DNA of 64,000 nt from Enterococcus quebecensis (lineage in GTDB: Bacteria; Bacillota; Bacilli; Lactobacillales; Enterococcaceae), in NCBI RefSeq assembly GCF_001730365.1, contig NZ_MIKB01000017.1, positions 62,001 through 126,000 of the forward strand, given 5' to 3'. This document shows, in pieces, positions 22,644-31,852 of this stretch. The stretch's first letter is position 1. Each line of letters begins with the position of its first letter. The position numbers were made by a program, and so were the translations under genes. The notes beneath the pieces were generated by a model that ran no database searches, was not told the DNA's origin, and saw only the letters and a list, made by a program, of their open reading frames with translations.

Positions 22644-22645
22644 AT

Positions 22646-24406
22646 TTAGCTATTTTTAGGTAATTTAACCATAAATGTTGAGCCTAAACCTAAATGACTC
22701 TCGATCGTTACAGAACCACCTAGTAATTCAGTGTAGTTTTGGACGATTGACAAACCTAAACCAGTTCCGCCAGAATGACGGCTTCGAGCTTTATCTACCC
22801 GGTAAAAACGTTCGAAAATTCGTTCTTGGTCTTTTAAGCTAATCCCAATGCCATTATCTTTTACTGTGAAGAAAAATGTGTCACTAAAACCAAAATCGAT
22901 TGTAACAGTTTCATCTTCTTGAGAATACTGAATAGCATTTTCAACCAGATTTTTAACGATTGGATAGAAAAGCTCATACTTCGTTGTATACGTTAGCGTT
23001 TCATTCCCAATGATTTTTATGGTCAGATTTTTTTCCTTGATTGTTTTGCGATAAGAACGCAATATTTCTTCGATAAAAGGATGCAAAGTAATATCTTGGT
23101 CATCATAAGATATATTTTTCCCATTTCGTGATAACTGCAAAATCTCTTGAATTAACTGCTGCAGGCGCAAGGCATCTTTTTGCATGATTTCTAAAAATTG
23201 ATTTAATGTTTCTGGATCATCTTTGGCTCCATCCAGTAATGTTTCAGTAAAACCTAATAACGAAGTAACCGGTGTTTTCAGTTCATGTGATACATTGCTG
23301 ACGAAATCTTTTTGCATTTTTTCTAGTTGTCTTACACGAGTAAGGTCATAAGCGATTCCTAAGACTTGATAATTACTGCCATCTTCTTCTATAAAACGTA
23401 AAGACATATCTAAAATCATATCATTTAGCGGATCAGTCAGTTTAATTTCTTGATGTACTGAACTTTTTTCTGTGATAACTTGATGGATTAAATGAATCAA
23501 GGCAGGTTCTTTGATTACTTCAAAATAATCTTTCCCAGCATCATCGTCTTGAATTGTTAAAATTTCAAGCATTTTAGGATTGATTAATTGTAATTTCCCA
23601 TCCACGTCAATGATAAAGACTCCAATCATTAATTCATCTAATAGCGCATGAAATTGTTCATCAGTGGATGTATAAGCTAAATATGTTTGACTCATTTGTT
23701 GACTCAACAGATTGACAGTTTGATAAAGTTCATTCCATTCAGGAGAATCTTGGATGATAGAACGAGCTTCGTCAGGATATTTTACAATTTTTTTTAATAC
23801 AGGCAAAATAGTCACTAAGGGTTCATTTTTTTGACGGAGCAATAAAAAAACAAAAGCGGTAATGATCAAAAATAAAATCCCTAAGGTAAACAGAATGTAT
23901 CGACGGAACGATTGAATACTATTTGAAAACTGTGTTGTCTCTTCAGCAACTCGAAGAATGCCGACCAATTCGCCATTTTCACGAATTGGTAAAGCTAAAT
24001 AAAGCAATTCTTTTTTCAACGTAGCACTTTTTCTTAATGCCGACCCAAAATCGGCGCCTGAAAGTATCGCTTTTACTTCAGGTCGACTACTTCTAGATTC
24101 GTGGAGCACAGAATTGTTACTGTCGTAAAAAATAGTTCCTTTTGCATTCATCAATGTCAGACGCTCATTTTCATCCGTTGCATAATGGTCAATGAGTTTC
24201 TTTTCTTGTACTGAAAAGTCTTGATTTATAAATATCTCAGGAGAGAGTTGGTCAAGGATCAATGTTCCTTTTTTTTGTAAGTATTCTTCTTGTTGGGAGA
24301 GAAGCTCTTTTTTAAAAAAATAGTTTGTTAAAAGAATACTACCAAAAAATAAAGCAATCATCATGATACTGACTAACAGGTATTCAATTCGTTGCCGTTT
24401 TTTCAT
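22646..24406 (-). CDS. phoR: PhoR-type sensor histidine kinase
   Basis: A 586-residue membrane kinase. Segment 1 is about residues 9-30, an extracytoplasmic sensor follows to about 165, segment 2 about 170-190, then HAMP-like linker, PAS domain (about 255-365), HisKA with FVSNVSHELKTPVTSLLGF and HATPase with NLVENAIQYS, DNGIGI and HSGGTGLGLSIV. Layout and proximity to pstS fit the phosphate-sensing kinase PhoR (PnpS in streptococci). Its start overlaps the regulator gene by 4 bp. Confidence 0.9.
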   Translation of the reverse strand: MKKRQRIEYLLVSIMMIALFFGSILLTNYFFKKELLSQQEEYLQKKGTLILDQLSPEIFINQDFSVQEKKLIDHYATDENERLTLMNAKGTIFYDSNNSVLHESRSSRPEVKAILSGADFGSALRKSATLKKELLYLALPIRENGELVGILRVAEETTQFSNSIQSFRRYILFTLGILFLIITAFVFLLLRQKNEPLVTILPVLKKIVKYPDEARSIIQDSPEWNELYQTVNLLSQQMSQTYLAYTSTDEQFHALLDELMIGVFIIDVDGKLQLINPKMLEILTIQDDDAGKDYFEVIKEPALIHLIHQVITEKSSVHQEIKLTDPLNDMILDMSLRFIEEDGSNYQVLGIAYDLTRVRQLEKMQKDFVSNVSHELKTPVTSLLGFTETLLDGAKDDPETLNQFLEIMQKDALRLQQLIQEILQLSRNGKNISYDDQDITLHPFIEEILRSYRKTIKEKNLTIKIIGNETLTYTTKYELFYPIVKNLVENAIQYSQEDETVTIDFGFSDTFFFTVKDNGIGISLKDQERIFERFYRVDKARSRHSGGTGLGLSIVQNYTELLGGSVTIESHLGLGSTFMVKLPKNS

Positions 24407-25116
24407 TTTTTAGGCTCCTGAAAACGATAGCCAAATCCTCTAACAGTGACCAAATAGGCAGGGCGTTTTGGATCGATTTCTATTTTATCTCGTAAATGAC
24501 TCACATGAACATCAACAATTCGACTTTGACCGGCAAAATCATAGTTCCAAATACGATCAAGTAGAGTGTCTCGGTCAATTACTCGATCTTTGCGCTTGAT
24601 AAAATAAACTAACAACTCAAATTCTTTTGGCGTAAGTTCGATTTTTTGACCACGAACCCTTACTTCATAATTTTGCTCATCGATACTGATTTCACCTATT
24701 GTTAAAGGTGCTTTAGGTGTTTCGATAAATTCTTCTGATTTACCTGGTGCAGGTTTTAAGCGTCGAAAGATAGCTTTCATTCTCGCTAATACTTCTCTTG
24801 GACTGAAGGGTTTTGTTAAGTAGTCGTCTGCACCAATTTCCAAACCGATTATTTTATCGACTTGATCATCTTTGGCAGTCAAAATCAAAATAGGCGTGTC
24901 AATTTTTTCTCTGCGTAGTGACTTTGTAATTTCTAAGCCATCCATATTTGGCAACATAACGTCTAAGATGATAAAATCAAATTGATTGGATAATGCTAAT
25001 TCATAACCAACTGCACCGTCTTCGGCAGTCATTACTTCGTAGCCGTCTTTTTCTAGGTTAAAAGATAATAATGTTAATATCGATGGTTCATCATCGACAA
25101 CTAGGACTTTTTTCAT
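24403..25116 (-). CDS. phoP: PhoP-type response regulator
   Basis: A 237-residue OmpR-family regulator. Receiver: acidic pair in VVDDEPS, phosphoacceptor aspartate in IILDVMLPNMDG, lysine in LTKPFSP. The C-terminal winged helix begins near residue 135 with LTPKEFELLVYF and ends RGFGYRF. Paired with the kinase gene by a 4-bp overlap. The adjacent pstS carries Pho-box-like repeats, which supports phosphate control (PhoP/PnpR). Naming is by context; WalR and other OmpR regulators share these motifs. Confidence 0.9.
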   Translation of the reverse strand: MKKVLVVDDEPSILTLLSFNLEKDGYEVMTAEDGAVGYELALSNQFDFIILDVMLPNMDGLEITKSLRREKIDTPILILTAKDDQVDKIIGLEIGADDYLTKPFSPREVLARMKAIFRRLKPAPGKSEEFIETPKAPLTIGEISIDEQNYEVRVRGQKIELTPKEFELLVYFIKRKDRVIDRDTLLDRIWNYDFAGQSRIVDVHVSHLRDKIEIDPKRPAYLVTVRGFGYRFQEPKK

Positions 25117-25229
25117 CTATTTGGCTCCTTTAAATACGAAATAAACACAACGTCATTTTATCACAAATTTGCGACTATCAAAAACTTTATGGAATGTTTC
25201 TAAAACTACTTTCAAAGCTAAAGAAATGG

Positions 25230-25235
25230 TATAAT
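25230..25235 (+). promoter_or_regulatory. Extended -10 promoter
   Basis: TGGTATAAT with the -10 hexamer at 25230-25235, no clear -35, 28 bp before the DUF523 gene. Confidence 0.45.
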
Positions 25236-25262
25236 GATAAAGATTGAAATGAGGGAAGTAAG

Positions 25263-25745
25263 ATGATTGGAATTAGCGCATGTCTTGGTGGGGTCTGCTG
25301 TCGTTATGATGGTCAATCGAAAGAAATCAACGAATTGAAAAAATTAGTCTCAGACGGAAGAGCAATACTTGTTTGTCCTGAAGTATTGGGTGGTCTACCG
25401 ATTCCTAGAGATCCAGCTGAAATAAGCGGTGGGGATGGATTTGATGTTTGGGATAACAAGGCAAAAGTCCTTACTGAATCAGGCGTTGATATGACTGATT
25501 TATTCAAACAAGGAGCAATCATAGCCTACCAAAAACTAATTGAAAATAATATTACAACAATCATTTTAAAGGAAAATAGTCCGTCATGCGGTAAAGCTGG
25601 CATTTATGATGGCACTTTTTCCGGGAAGCATAGAAGTGGTTCGGGAGTTGCAACAGCATATTTTATCTCTCACGGTCTTGAAGTGGTTTCGGAAAGTGAG
25701 TGGCAAAAAGTGCTTGAGCGTGAGGAAATGATCGACAGTAAATAA
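25263..25745 (+). CDS. DUF523 family protein
   Basis: A 160-residue protein matching DUF523: opening GISACLGGVCCRYDGQSK, middle VCPEVLGGLPIPRDPAEI and late ILKENSPSCGKAGIYDG. Conserved cysteines (two in the first 15 residues, one in VCPE, one in SPSCG) suggest metal or iron-sulphur binding; function is not established. Divergent from the two-component operon, with its own extended -10 promoter; single gene. Confidence 0.85.
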   Translation: MIGISACLGGVCCRYDGQSKEINELKKLVSDGRAILVCPEVLGGLPIPRDPAEISGGDGFDVWDNKAKVLTESGVDMTDLFKQGAIIAYQKLIENNITTIILKENSPSCGKAGIYDGTFSGKHRSGSGVATAYFISHGLEVVSESEWQKVLEREEMIDSK

Positions 25746-25906
25746 TAGAAGTGGCCGTTTCTAAAAAGAATTTTTGGATTGGCGGGCAAAATTAGTATGA
25801 TTAGTTGATTAAATCTTGAAAAAATACTTGAAAATCAAACAAGAACTATTGACTAATTCCCCTGAAATCGGTAACCTAAAAGGGATTGAAGATAGGAGTA
25901 ACAACT

Positions 25907-26245
25907 ATGGAAATTGAAAAGACCAATCGAATGAATGCGTTGTTTGAATTTTATTCTACTTTATTGACGGAAAAGCAAATGAATTACATGGAAATGTATT
26001 ACGCAGATGATTTTTCATTGGGTGAAATTGCTGAAGAATATGAAGTTAGCCGTCAAGCTGTTTATGATAACATTAAACGAACAGGTAAGATTTTGGAAGA
26101 ATATGAAAAAAAACTTCATTTATTTTCTGACTATGTTGTACGTGGTGAGTTATTAGATGCACTGAAAGGTTACGTAAATGAAACCTATCCGAAAGATACA
26201 ACGCTTGCAAATTATATAGAACAAATACAAGAAGTAGAGGAATGA
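25907..26245 (+). CDS. ylxM: YlxM family SRP-associated regulator
   Basis: A 112-residue helix-turn-helix protein of the UPF0122/YlxM family ([24 protein letters not shown], then [18 protein letters not shown]), resembling sigma region 4. In streptococci YlxM binds the SRP and stimulates its GTPase. The next gene, 4 bp on, is ffh, the classical partner. ATG 25907 follows TAGGAG; an in-frame TTG at 25886 lacks a site. Confidence 0.93.
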   Translation: MEIEKTNRMNALFEFYSTLLTEKQMNYMEMYYADDFSLGEIAEEYEVSRQAVYDNIKRTGKILEEYEKKLHLFSDYVVRGELLDALKGYVNETYPKDTTLANYIEQIQEVEE

Positions 26246-26249
26246 GATT

Positions 26250-27668
26250 ATGGCATTTGAAAGTTTAACAGACCGCCTGCAACAGGCGATGAGTAAATTA
26301 CGTCGTAAAGGAAAAGTATCTGAAGCTGACGTAAAAGAAATGATGAGAGAAATTCGTTTGGCATTATTAGAAGCCGATGTAAATTTACAAGTGGTCAAAG
26401 ATTTTACTAAACGTGTACGTGAACGTGCGGTGGGGGTTGAAGTTCTTGAAAGCTTGTCACCAGCCCAACAAATCGTTAAAATTGTTGATGAAGAATTAAC
26501 AGCAACATTGGGAACTGATACCGTTGGATTGAACAAATCCGAACGTATCCCTACAGTAATCATGATGGTTGGTTTACAAGGTGCTGGTAAAACAACCTTT
26601 GGCGGAAAATTAGCCAATCATTTAATAAAAACAGAAAATGCCCGTCCATTGATGATCGCAGCCGATGTTTATCGTCCTGCGGCAATCGATCAGTTAAAAG
26701 TTTTAGGTCAGCAATTAGATGTCCCTGTTTTTGACATGGGCACAGACACCAATCCCGTTGAGATTGTTCGACAAGGAATGGAATTGGCAAAAGAAAAGAA
26801 AAATGACTATGTTTTGATTGATACTGCAGGTCGTCTTCATATTGATGAAAACTTAATGGATGAGCTAAAGCAAATCAAAGAAGTCGCTCAACCGGATGAA
26901 ATCTTACTTGTAGTTGATGCTATGACTGGGCAAGATGCAGTTAACGTTGCTGACAGTTTCAACCAACAGCTAGGTATTACTGGGGTCGTGATTACTAAAT
27001 TAGATGGAGATACTCGTGGAGGTGCGGCTCTTTCTATTCGTGCTGTAACAGGTGCGCCAATCAAGTTCATCGGTTCAGGTGAAAAACTGACAGATTTAGA
27101 AATTTTCCATCCTGACCGTATGTCTAGTCGTATTTTAGGCATGGGAGACATGTTAACTCTGATTGAAAAAGCGCAACAAGATTATGATGAGAAAAAAGCT
27201 GAAGAACTTGCAATAAAAATGAAGGAAAATAGCTTTGACTTTAATGATTTTATTGAACAATTAGATCAAGTGATGGGCATGGGACCAATTGAAGATTTGC
27301 TGAAAATGATTCCTGGTATGAGTAATATGCCTGGGCTAGAAAATGTTAAAGTAGATCCGAAAGATGTAGAGCGCAAGCGTGCCATGATTTTATCAATGAC
27401 ACCAGCTGAAAGAGAAAATCCAGATCTATTAAACCCAAGTCGTCGCCGCAGAATTGCTGCTGGTTCTGGAAATAATGTGGTTGAAGTCAATCGCATGATT
27501 AAACAATTCAAAGAATCTAAAAAAATGATGCAGCAAATGTCCAAAGGTAACATGGATATTCCTGGTATGGATCAAATGCTAGGTGGAGGAATCAAAGGAA
27601 AACTTGGTAAAATGGCTATGAATCGCATGGTGAAGAAAAGCAAGAAAAAGAAAAAGAAGAAAAAATAA
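26250..27668 (+). CDS. ffh: Signal recognition particle GTPase Ffh
   Basis: A 472-residue SRP54: N domain (1-90), G domain with P-loop GLQGAGKTT, DTAGRL and TKLDGD, and a methionine-rich M domain from about 300 (MIPGMSNMPGL, MMQQMSKGNM, MDQMLGG) that binds signal peptides and SRP RNA. The C-terminus is a run of lysines (KKSKKKKKKKK). Acts with FtsY in co-translational targeting. Follows ylxM in an operon. The 4.5S-like RNA gene is not in the window. Confidence 0.98.
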   Translation: MAFESLTDRLQQAMSKLRRKGKVSEADVKEMMREIRLALLEADVNLQVVKDFTKRVRERAVGVEVLESLSPAQQIVKIVDEELTATLGTDTVGLNKSERIPTVIMMVGLQGAGKTTFGGKLANHLIKTENARPLMIAADVYRPAAIDQLKVLGQQLDVPVFDMGTDTNPVEIVRQGMELAKEKKNDYVLIDTAGRLHIDENLMDELKQIKEVAQPDEILLVVDAMTGQDAVNVADSFNQQLGITGVVITKLDGDTRGGAALSIRAVTGAPIKFIGSGEKLTDLEIFHPDRMSSRILGMGDMLTLIEKAQQDYDEKKAEELAIKMKENSFDFNDFIEQLDQVMGMGPIEDLLKMIPGMSNMPGLENVKVDPKDVERKRAMILSMTPAERENPDLLNPSRRRRIAAGSGNNVVEVNRMIKQFKESKKMMQQMSKGNMDIPGMDQMLGGGIKGKLGKMAMNRMVKKSKKKKKKKK

Positions 27669-27834
27669 TATAAAAAAGAAGTTGGGGCAAAAGCGTTAAA
27701 TCCCAAGAACCAATTAGATACTGTGCCACATCAAGTCGTACCTTGTTACAGTATCTAGAAGGGATTGCTGTGGCTTCCGCTCAATATTTGATTATTACAT
27801 GTGGGAAAGAAGCAATTAATTCTCTAAAGCAACG

Positions 27835-27880
27835 AAAAATAAGCTGTAAAAAATAGTAGTTTTTTACAGCTTATTTTTGT
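27835..27880 (+). terminator. Terminator downstream of ffh
   Basis: 19-bp perfect stem, 27835-27853 with 27860-27878, core AAGCTGTAAAAAA, T-rich 3' arm. Confidence 0.85.
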
Positions 27881-27992
27881 TAAGCAACTAATAATTGCCC
27901 CTGCCAAGGTAGAATAAGTATACCACACCTTGACTCAAAACAAATGAGAAACAGCGGTTTAAAGCTTTTTTTAAGGTGTCAAGAAAAAACTC

Positions 27993-28021
27993 TTTACAGC
28001 TTGTTGAAAATCTGGTAAACT
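27993..28021 (+). promoter_or_regulatory. Promoter of rpsP
   Basis: -35 TTTACA (27993-27998), 17-bp spacer, -10 TAAACT (28016-28021). Confidence 0.7.
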
Positions 28022-28060
28022 AACATTTGTGATTAAGTTAATGGAGGTGTAATATATAAA

Positions 28061-28336
28061 ATGTCAGTAAAAATTCGTTTAAAACGCATGGGTTCTAAAA
28101 AGAGTCCTTTTTACCGTATTGTAGTCGCAGATTCTCGTTCTCCTCGTGATGGACGTTTCATCGAAACTGTTGGAACTTACAATCCTTTAAAAGATCCTGC
28201 AGAAGTAGTTTTAAAAGAAGATTTAGTTTTAAACTGGTTGTCTAATGGCGCTCAGCCTTCAGATACAGTTCGTAACATCCTTTCAAAAGAAGGCGTTATG
28301 AAAAAACACCATGAAGCTAAACTTGAAAAGAAATAA
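28061..28336 (+). CDS. rpsP: 30S ribosomal protein S16
   Basis: A 91-residue bS16 protein; [34 protein letters not shown] is unmistakable. It binds 16S rRNA in the body of the 30S subunit. Followed by khpA, as in most Firmicutes. Confidence 0.99.
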   Translation: MSVKIRLKRMGSKKSPFYRIVVADSRSPRDGRFIETVGTYNPLKDPAEVVLKEDLVLNWLSNGAQPSDTVRNILSKEGVMKKHHEAKLEKK

Positions 28337-28347
28337 GGTGACAGATG

Positions 28348-28593
28348 ATGACAGATGTGAAAGAGTTAGTCTTAACTATCGTTCGCCCATTAGTCAGTCA
28401 ACCTGAGCTAGTCAAATTAGAAATAGAAGAATCTGATGTTTTTCTAGAATATAATTTGACTGTATCGCCTGAAGATATTGGTCGTATTATTGGAAAGCAA
28501 GGACGTGTTGCTAAAGCAATCCGTACCATTGTTTACAGTGTACGTGTGGATGGGCCTAAAAAAGTTCGTTTAAATATCCTAGATGGTAAATAG
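28348..28593 (+). CDS. khpA: KhpA, KH-domain RNA-binding protein
   Basis: An 81-residue single KH domain (UPF0109, YlqC). The GRIIGKQGRVAKAIRTIV segment holds the GxxG loop. KhpA pairs with KhpB (Jag/EloR) as an RNA chaperone affecting elongation and cell size. ATG 28348 has 6 nt from AAGGTGA; ATG 28345 only 3. A terminator follows, so rpsP-khpA is a two-gene unit. Confidence 0.94.
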   Translation: MTDVKELVLTIVRPLVSQPELVKLEIEESDVFLEYNLTVSPEDIGRIIGKQGRVAKAIRTIVYSVRVDGPKKVRLNILDGK

Positions 28594-28604
28594 TTCGAAG
28601 TAAG

Positions 28605-28631
28605 ACACCCAATTTTTTGGGTGTTTTTTTG
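28605..28631 (+). terminator. Terminator after khpA
   Basis: ACACCCAA (28605-28612) with TTGGGTGT (28617-28624), then seven T. Confidence 0.9.
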
Positions 28632-28710
28632 TTACAGTCTCAAAAGTATGAATGCAAAAAAAGATGAAGAGAACTGTTGCTAAGTTTCTTCATATTTTTT
28701 ATTGGAATTA

Positions 28711-29049
28711 TTATTTTTTTCTAAATACTTTGATCTCAAAAACTGGTGCATCAAACCTAATTTCAGCTTCATCGATCATTAAACCAAGCAGATGATAATC
28801 TTCTTCTTCGTGATGTGTGATGCCGAGTAATTCATCATAATAACCCTCAATGCTTAGATCTCTAGGTGTATTTAATAGCTCTAATAAATGTAATACATTT
28901 TCAGGCTCATCTTCGGTGTTTCCTTGCATATCAATATAAAAGCCATCAGGAGTAAAATCTACATCAATACGAATTTTTTCAATACCATTCGAAAAAAAGT
29001 AAGTCAATAATTCATCTACAATTCTCTTAGCTTTGTCTCTTTCTTGCAT
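28711..29049 (-). CDS. Uncharacterised 112-residue protein
   Basis: I do not recognise it. It opens with a charged helix (MQERDKAKRIVDELLTYFFSNG), then beta-rich IRIDVDFTPDGFYIDMQGN, and is acidic overall with an EIKVFRKK tail. The N-terminal helix and IRIDV strand give the look of a small alpha/beta sensor or enzyme subunit. It overlaps the end of the DUF1576 gene by 23 bp in the same direction, so the two are translated together and may act together. Confidence 0.75.
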   Translation of the reverse strand: MQERDKAKRIVDELLTYFFSNGIEKIRIDVDFTPDGFYIDMQGNTEDEPENVLHLLELLNTPRDLSIEGYYDELLGITHHEEEDYHLLGLMIDEAEIRFDAPVFEIKVFRKK

Positions 29050-30355
29050 GCTGCTTCACCTTTCTGATCTGTAAAATATTATCAAGTAATGGTACCATGA
29101 CTGCCGCCACAAAACCAGTAGAAAATCCATTATTGTAAAGATTAAGGCCACCATGAAGATAACTGACGTTGGTAACTAGGGACATATGTAAAAATCCAGC
29201 AATTAGTCCAAATGTAATACCATAATATCCGGCAATCGGAGCGAGACCAGTGCCAAAAATCCCAGCAAGTACTACCGTTGTTTGATTAACTTCGAAAACA
29301 GAAGATAATTGAGCTGTTAAAAAGACACTAATCAACAAAGGTGAGCTATTAAAAAGATGATTACCGAATGCACTAAAACCAACTGCAGATAAAATAGCCC
29401 CCACAATGGGTCCATTAATGGTGGATTGACTAACTTGAGTATAACCAACAAGTAAAAATCCCATCAATGCCATATTCATCATAGTGGCTCCAACGCCCGC
29501 AATAGAGATAAAATCAGTAATCAATTTCCCAGATGTTTTACTAATCTCTTTTAACCCTTTTAATGAAAAATGATTGACTATAAAGCCTACAAAAAACATC
29601 AAGAAAAACAAAAACAATAGGAAAGACAAGAGATGAGTATGATATTCGGTAGAAACTAAGTTTTTTCCTTCAATTTTCCAACCAAACATCCTTAAAACTC
29701 CTGTAAATAGCATTGCAATAAGCCCAGATGTAAACCCAACGTTATACAAAGAAAACCCTTGATGAAACGTGAGAATATGGGAGGCAAGAGGTGGTAAAAT
29801 TAAACCGATAAAAATACCCACTAAACATCCCAGAGGAACAGAAAATATCAAAGGCAAAGAGATGCCAAACGTAAGGTAACTGATGATTGGAGATAATGCA
29901 CTACCGAATAAGCTTACAACGATAAATTGTGAAAAAGGCTTTTTCACAATTCTTGCGTAGCAAAGTCCACCAATGATAATTGGGATTGAATTATATAAAT
30001 TTTTTCCAAAAAAAGAACAACCTGATACTGTAAATAATGCAGCTATGATAGGACCGTTAATCGGGATTTTTTCCTTTTTTGCAAGTAATACACTAATTAG
30101 TGTGAGCAGTCCGCTATTTACAAATGCGCTGCCGAATGTACCTAATTCAATATAATCGGTTAGCAAATTGCTAGGTGAGGCTAGGATTCGAATCATGCCC
30201 TCCCATAAAATATTTATAGGCTCACTAAATAGCCCGATAATAATCAGGATTACACAATAACCGATTAGAAAATAATAACTTCTATTTTTATTTATTTGAT
30301 CTGGATTTTTTTTGTCAGTGTGTAGAAAAAGTGCTTGGCTGTTATTTTTAGCCAT
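29027..30355 (-). CDS. DUF1576 polytopic membrane protein
   Basis: A 442-residue integral membrane protein with about 10-12 segments. Two halves are related: KIPINGPIIAALFTVSGCSFFGKNLYNSIPIII (about residues 97-129) and STINGPIVGAILSAVGFSAFGNHLFNSSPLLIS (about 311-343) share an INGPI...FG..L.NS.P motif, so it arose by duplication, as in many channels and transporters. This matches DUF1576; substrate unknown. Its promoter region is shared with a divergent TetR gene that may control it. Confidence 0.85.
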   Translation of the reverse strand: MAKNNSQALFLHTDKKNPDQINKNRSYYFLIGYCVILIIIGLFSEPINILWEGMIRILASPSNLLTDYIELGTFGSAFVNSGLLTLISVLLAKKEKIPINGPIIAALFTVSGCSFFGKNLYNSIPIIIGGLCYARIVKKPFSQFIVVSLFGSALSPIISYLTFGISLPLIFSVPLGCLVGIFIGLILPPLASHILTFHQGFSLYNVGFTSGLIAMLFTGVLRMFGWKIEGKNLVSTEYHTHLLSFLLFLFFLMFFVGFIVNHFSLKGLKEISKTSGKLITDFISIAGVGATMMNMALMGFLLVGYTQVSQSTINGPIVGAILSAVGFSAFGNHLFNSSPLLISVFLTAQLSSVFEVNQTTVVLAGIFGTGLAPIAGYYGITFGLIAGFLHMSLVTNVSYLHGGLNLYNNGFSTGFVAAVMVPLLDNILQIRKVKQHARKRQS

Positions 30356-30387
30356 AAATAATACCTCCGTTATTTGACTGTAACTTA

Positions 30388-30417
30388 ACTATAGCTTGTA
30401 AAACTATCATTGGTCAA
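30388..30417 (-). promoter_or_regulatory. Promoter of DUF1576 operon
   Basis: Minus strand -35 TTGACC (30412-30417), 18-bp spacer, -10 TATAGT (30388-30393). AT-rich intergenic region shared with the TetR gene. Confidence 0.6.
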
Positions 30418-30590
30418 TAATATTTCAGATAAGTTTTATAAATTATCATGATTTTAGCATTTCTCCATAAATATTGAGAAAATAAGTTACTAAAAGAGTG
30501 TAAAATAAAAGAATAAATAATTAAAATAAATATGTACAATTATAGTTTTGTGAATAAATAATGATAAATTAAAAAACAGGAGGAATTGTT

Positions 30591-31136
30591 TTGGTGAGAA
30601 AAAAAGTGTATACAAAAAAACATATATTAGCTGCTGCGCGTGATTTATTAGTTGAAAAAGGGTTTTCTTTTATAACTGCAAGAAATGTTGCTGAACATAT
30701 GGGAATTTCAACTCAACCTATCTATCTTGAGTTTAAGAATATGGAAGATTTAAAACTGACATTGTTGAATAGTGTGTATGAATATTTAGAAACTGAATTT
30801 TTTACTAAAAAACAAACAACTGATAGTTTTACGAATTTTGGTTTAGGTTATATTAATTTAGCAAAATCAGACAATAAGCTCTACATATCTCTATATTTAG
30901 ATCAACATTCATATGGTCAAGAATTACAGAATCTATCCTTTGATTTATTTCAAAAATGCATGAAATCTGATGAAAAATACGTTGCTTTTTCAAAAGAACA
31001 ACTTGAAAAATTACATATGCAACTATTAATTGTCGCAACAGGTATGGCTTCTTTGACGCTTTCAGGAATATTAAAACAAACAGAAGAACAGTTAGTGACA
31101 GCTTTTGATACTGTGAAAGAAAACAGTATAGCCTAA
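30591..31136 (+). CDS. TetR-family regulator
   Basis: A 181-residue regulator: TetR_N helix-turn-helix in residues 7-52 (HILAAARDLLVEKGFSFITARNVAEHMGISTQPIYLEFKNMEDL), helical ligand domain after. Start read at TTG 30591, 7 nt after AGGAGG; a GTG follows directly. It is divergent from the DUF1576 transporter-like gene, the usual layout for a repressor of an efflux or uptake gene, so that is its likely target. Confidence 0.9.
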   Translation: MVRKKVYTKKHILAAARDLLVEKGFSFITARNVAEHMGISTQPIYLEFKNMEDLKLTLLNSVYEYLETEFFTKKQTTDSFTNFGLGYINLAKSDNKLYISLYLDQHSYGQELQNLSFDLFQKCMKSDEKYVAFSKEQLEKLHMQLLIVATGMASLTLSGILKQTEEQLVTAFDTVKENSIA

Positions 31137-31137
31137 T

Positions 31138-31190
31138 AAAAATAAGGATAAAACGGATTTTTTAAGTGTCCGTCTTATCCTTATTTTTTA
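31138..31190 (+). terminator. Terminator after TetR gene
   Basis: Long stem AATAAGGATAA.ACGGA with TCCGT.TTATCCTTATT (31138-31157 with 31169-31188), one mismatch, then T run. Confidence 0.85.
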
Positions 31191-31350
31191 GTTAAACAGA
31201 AAATAAACATGGGCACAACTTGTTTCTATTTACAGAGACTGAGAAGTGTCTACATCGGAAGTATTACACAAATTTCATAAATTCGGCTGATTTTTTCTTG
31301 ATAATCCGTTGTTAAAATAAATGTATCAAAAGAAATTTGGAGGAATTATC

Positions 31351-31725
31351 TTGAAAGTAATTAAAGCGATCGTTGTACTAGGATTAGTTGGAGGAGCTAC
31401 TCTTTTAGGAGCAAAGCTATATACAAAAAATCAATCAGATGAATTTTCGGGTATAATTGATCAGTTAAATCCACTAGTTCCAAAAGGAGAAGTATACGTT
31501 AAGACAAAAAAAGCTGATAGCATAAACAACTATGGAACTAGCAGTTATAGACAACAAACAGTAGACAAAGATGGTAAGAAAAAAGAACTTACTTTTTCGG
31601 CAGACCATGAATTGATAACAAATCGCTATTTGAAAATTTACAATAAAGGAGCACATGTAGAGACCTATGAAGAGGTTTCTGAAGGTGAGGTGCCTGAAAG
31701 AGCATTGAAGCAATTAAATAGATAA
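31351..31725 (+). CDS. YxeA family (DUF1093) small exported protein
   Basis: A 124-residue protein starting at TTG 31351 (MKVIKAIVVLGLVGGATLLGAK) with GGAGG 8 nt upstream; the ATG at 31321 lacks a site. One N-terminal hydrophobic segment (3-21) acts as anchor or signal, followed by a small beta-rich domain with VYVKTKKADSINNYGTSSYR and RYLKIYNKGAHVETYEEV, typical of YxeA/DUF1093. Function unknown; members are often near stress or bacteriocin immunity genes. Confidence 0.75.
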   Translation: MKVIKAIVVLGLVGGATLLGAKLYTKNQSDEFSGIIDQLNPLVPKGEVYVKTKKADSINNYGTSSYRQQTVDKDGKKKELTFSADHELITNRYLKIYNKGAHVETYEEVSEGEVPERALKQLNR

Positions 31726-31838
31726 AAGACTGCACCGGTAATATAATCCGATCAAATAAAGTTGAACAAAAGAGATTCTAAGTAGGTAAACTACTTTTGT
31801 TCAGCTAAAGTTAGGATGATATTCGTGCAGTCTTTTTT
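31724..31838 (+). terminator. Nested hairpin terminator after YxeA gene
   Basis: Outer arms AAAAGACTGCAC (31724-31735) and GTGCAGTCTTTT (31825-31836) enclose about 90 nt with a second inverted repeat TGAACAAAAG/CTTTTGTTCA. A T run follows the outer arm. Confidence 0.6.
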
Positions 31839-31852
31839 CTGTATCAAGTTGT

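Larger units (their letters stand above)
27669..28060. other. Intergenic region with structured element
   Basis: The 392 bp between ffh and rpsP hold an inverted repeat TAGATACTGT/ACAGTATCTA (27715-27724, 27748-27757) nested in AATCCC/GGGATT (27699-27704, 27761-27766), a terminator, and the rpsP promoter. No ORF is convincing. Confidence 0.6.

Noticed and set aside
27660-27880. Signal recognition particle RNA (ffs) near ffh
   Set aside because: The structured element lacks the conserved SRP Alu or GGAA tetraloop domain IV features.
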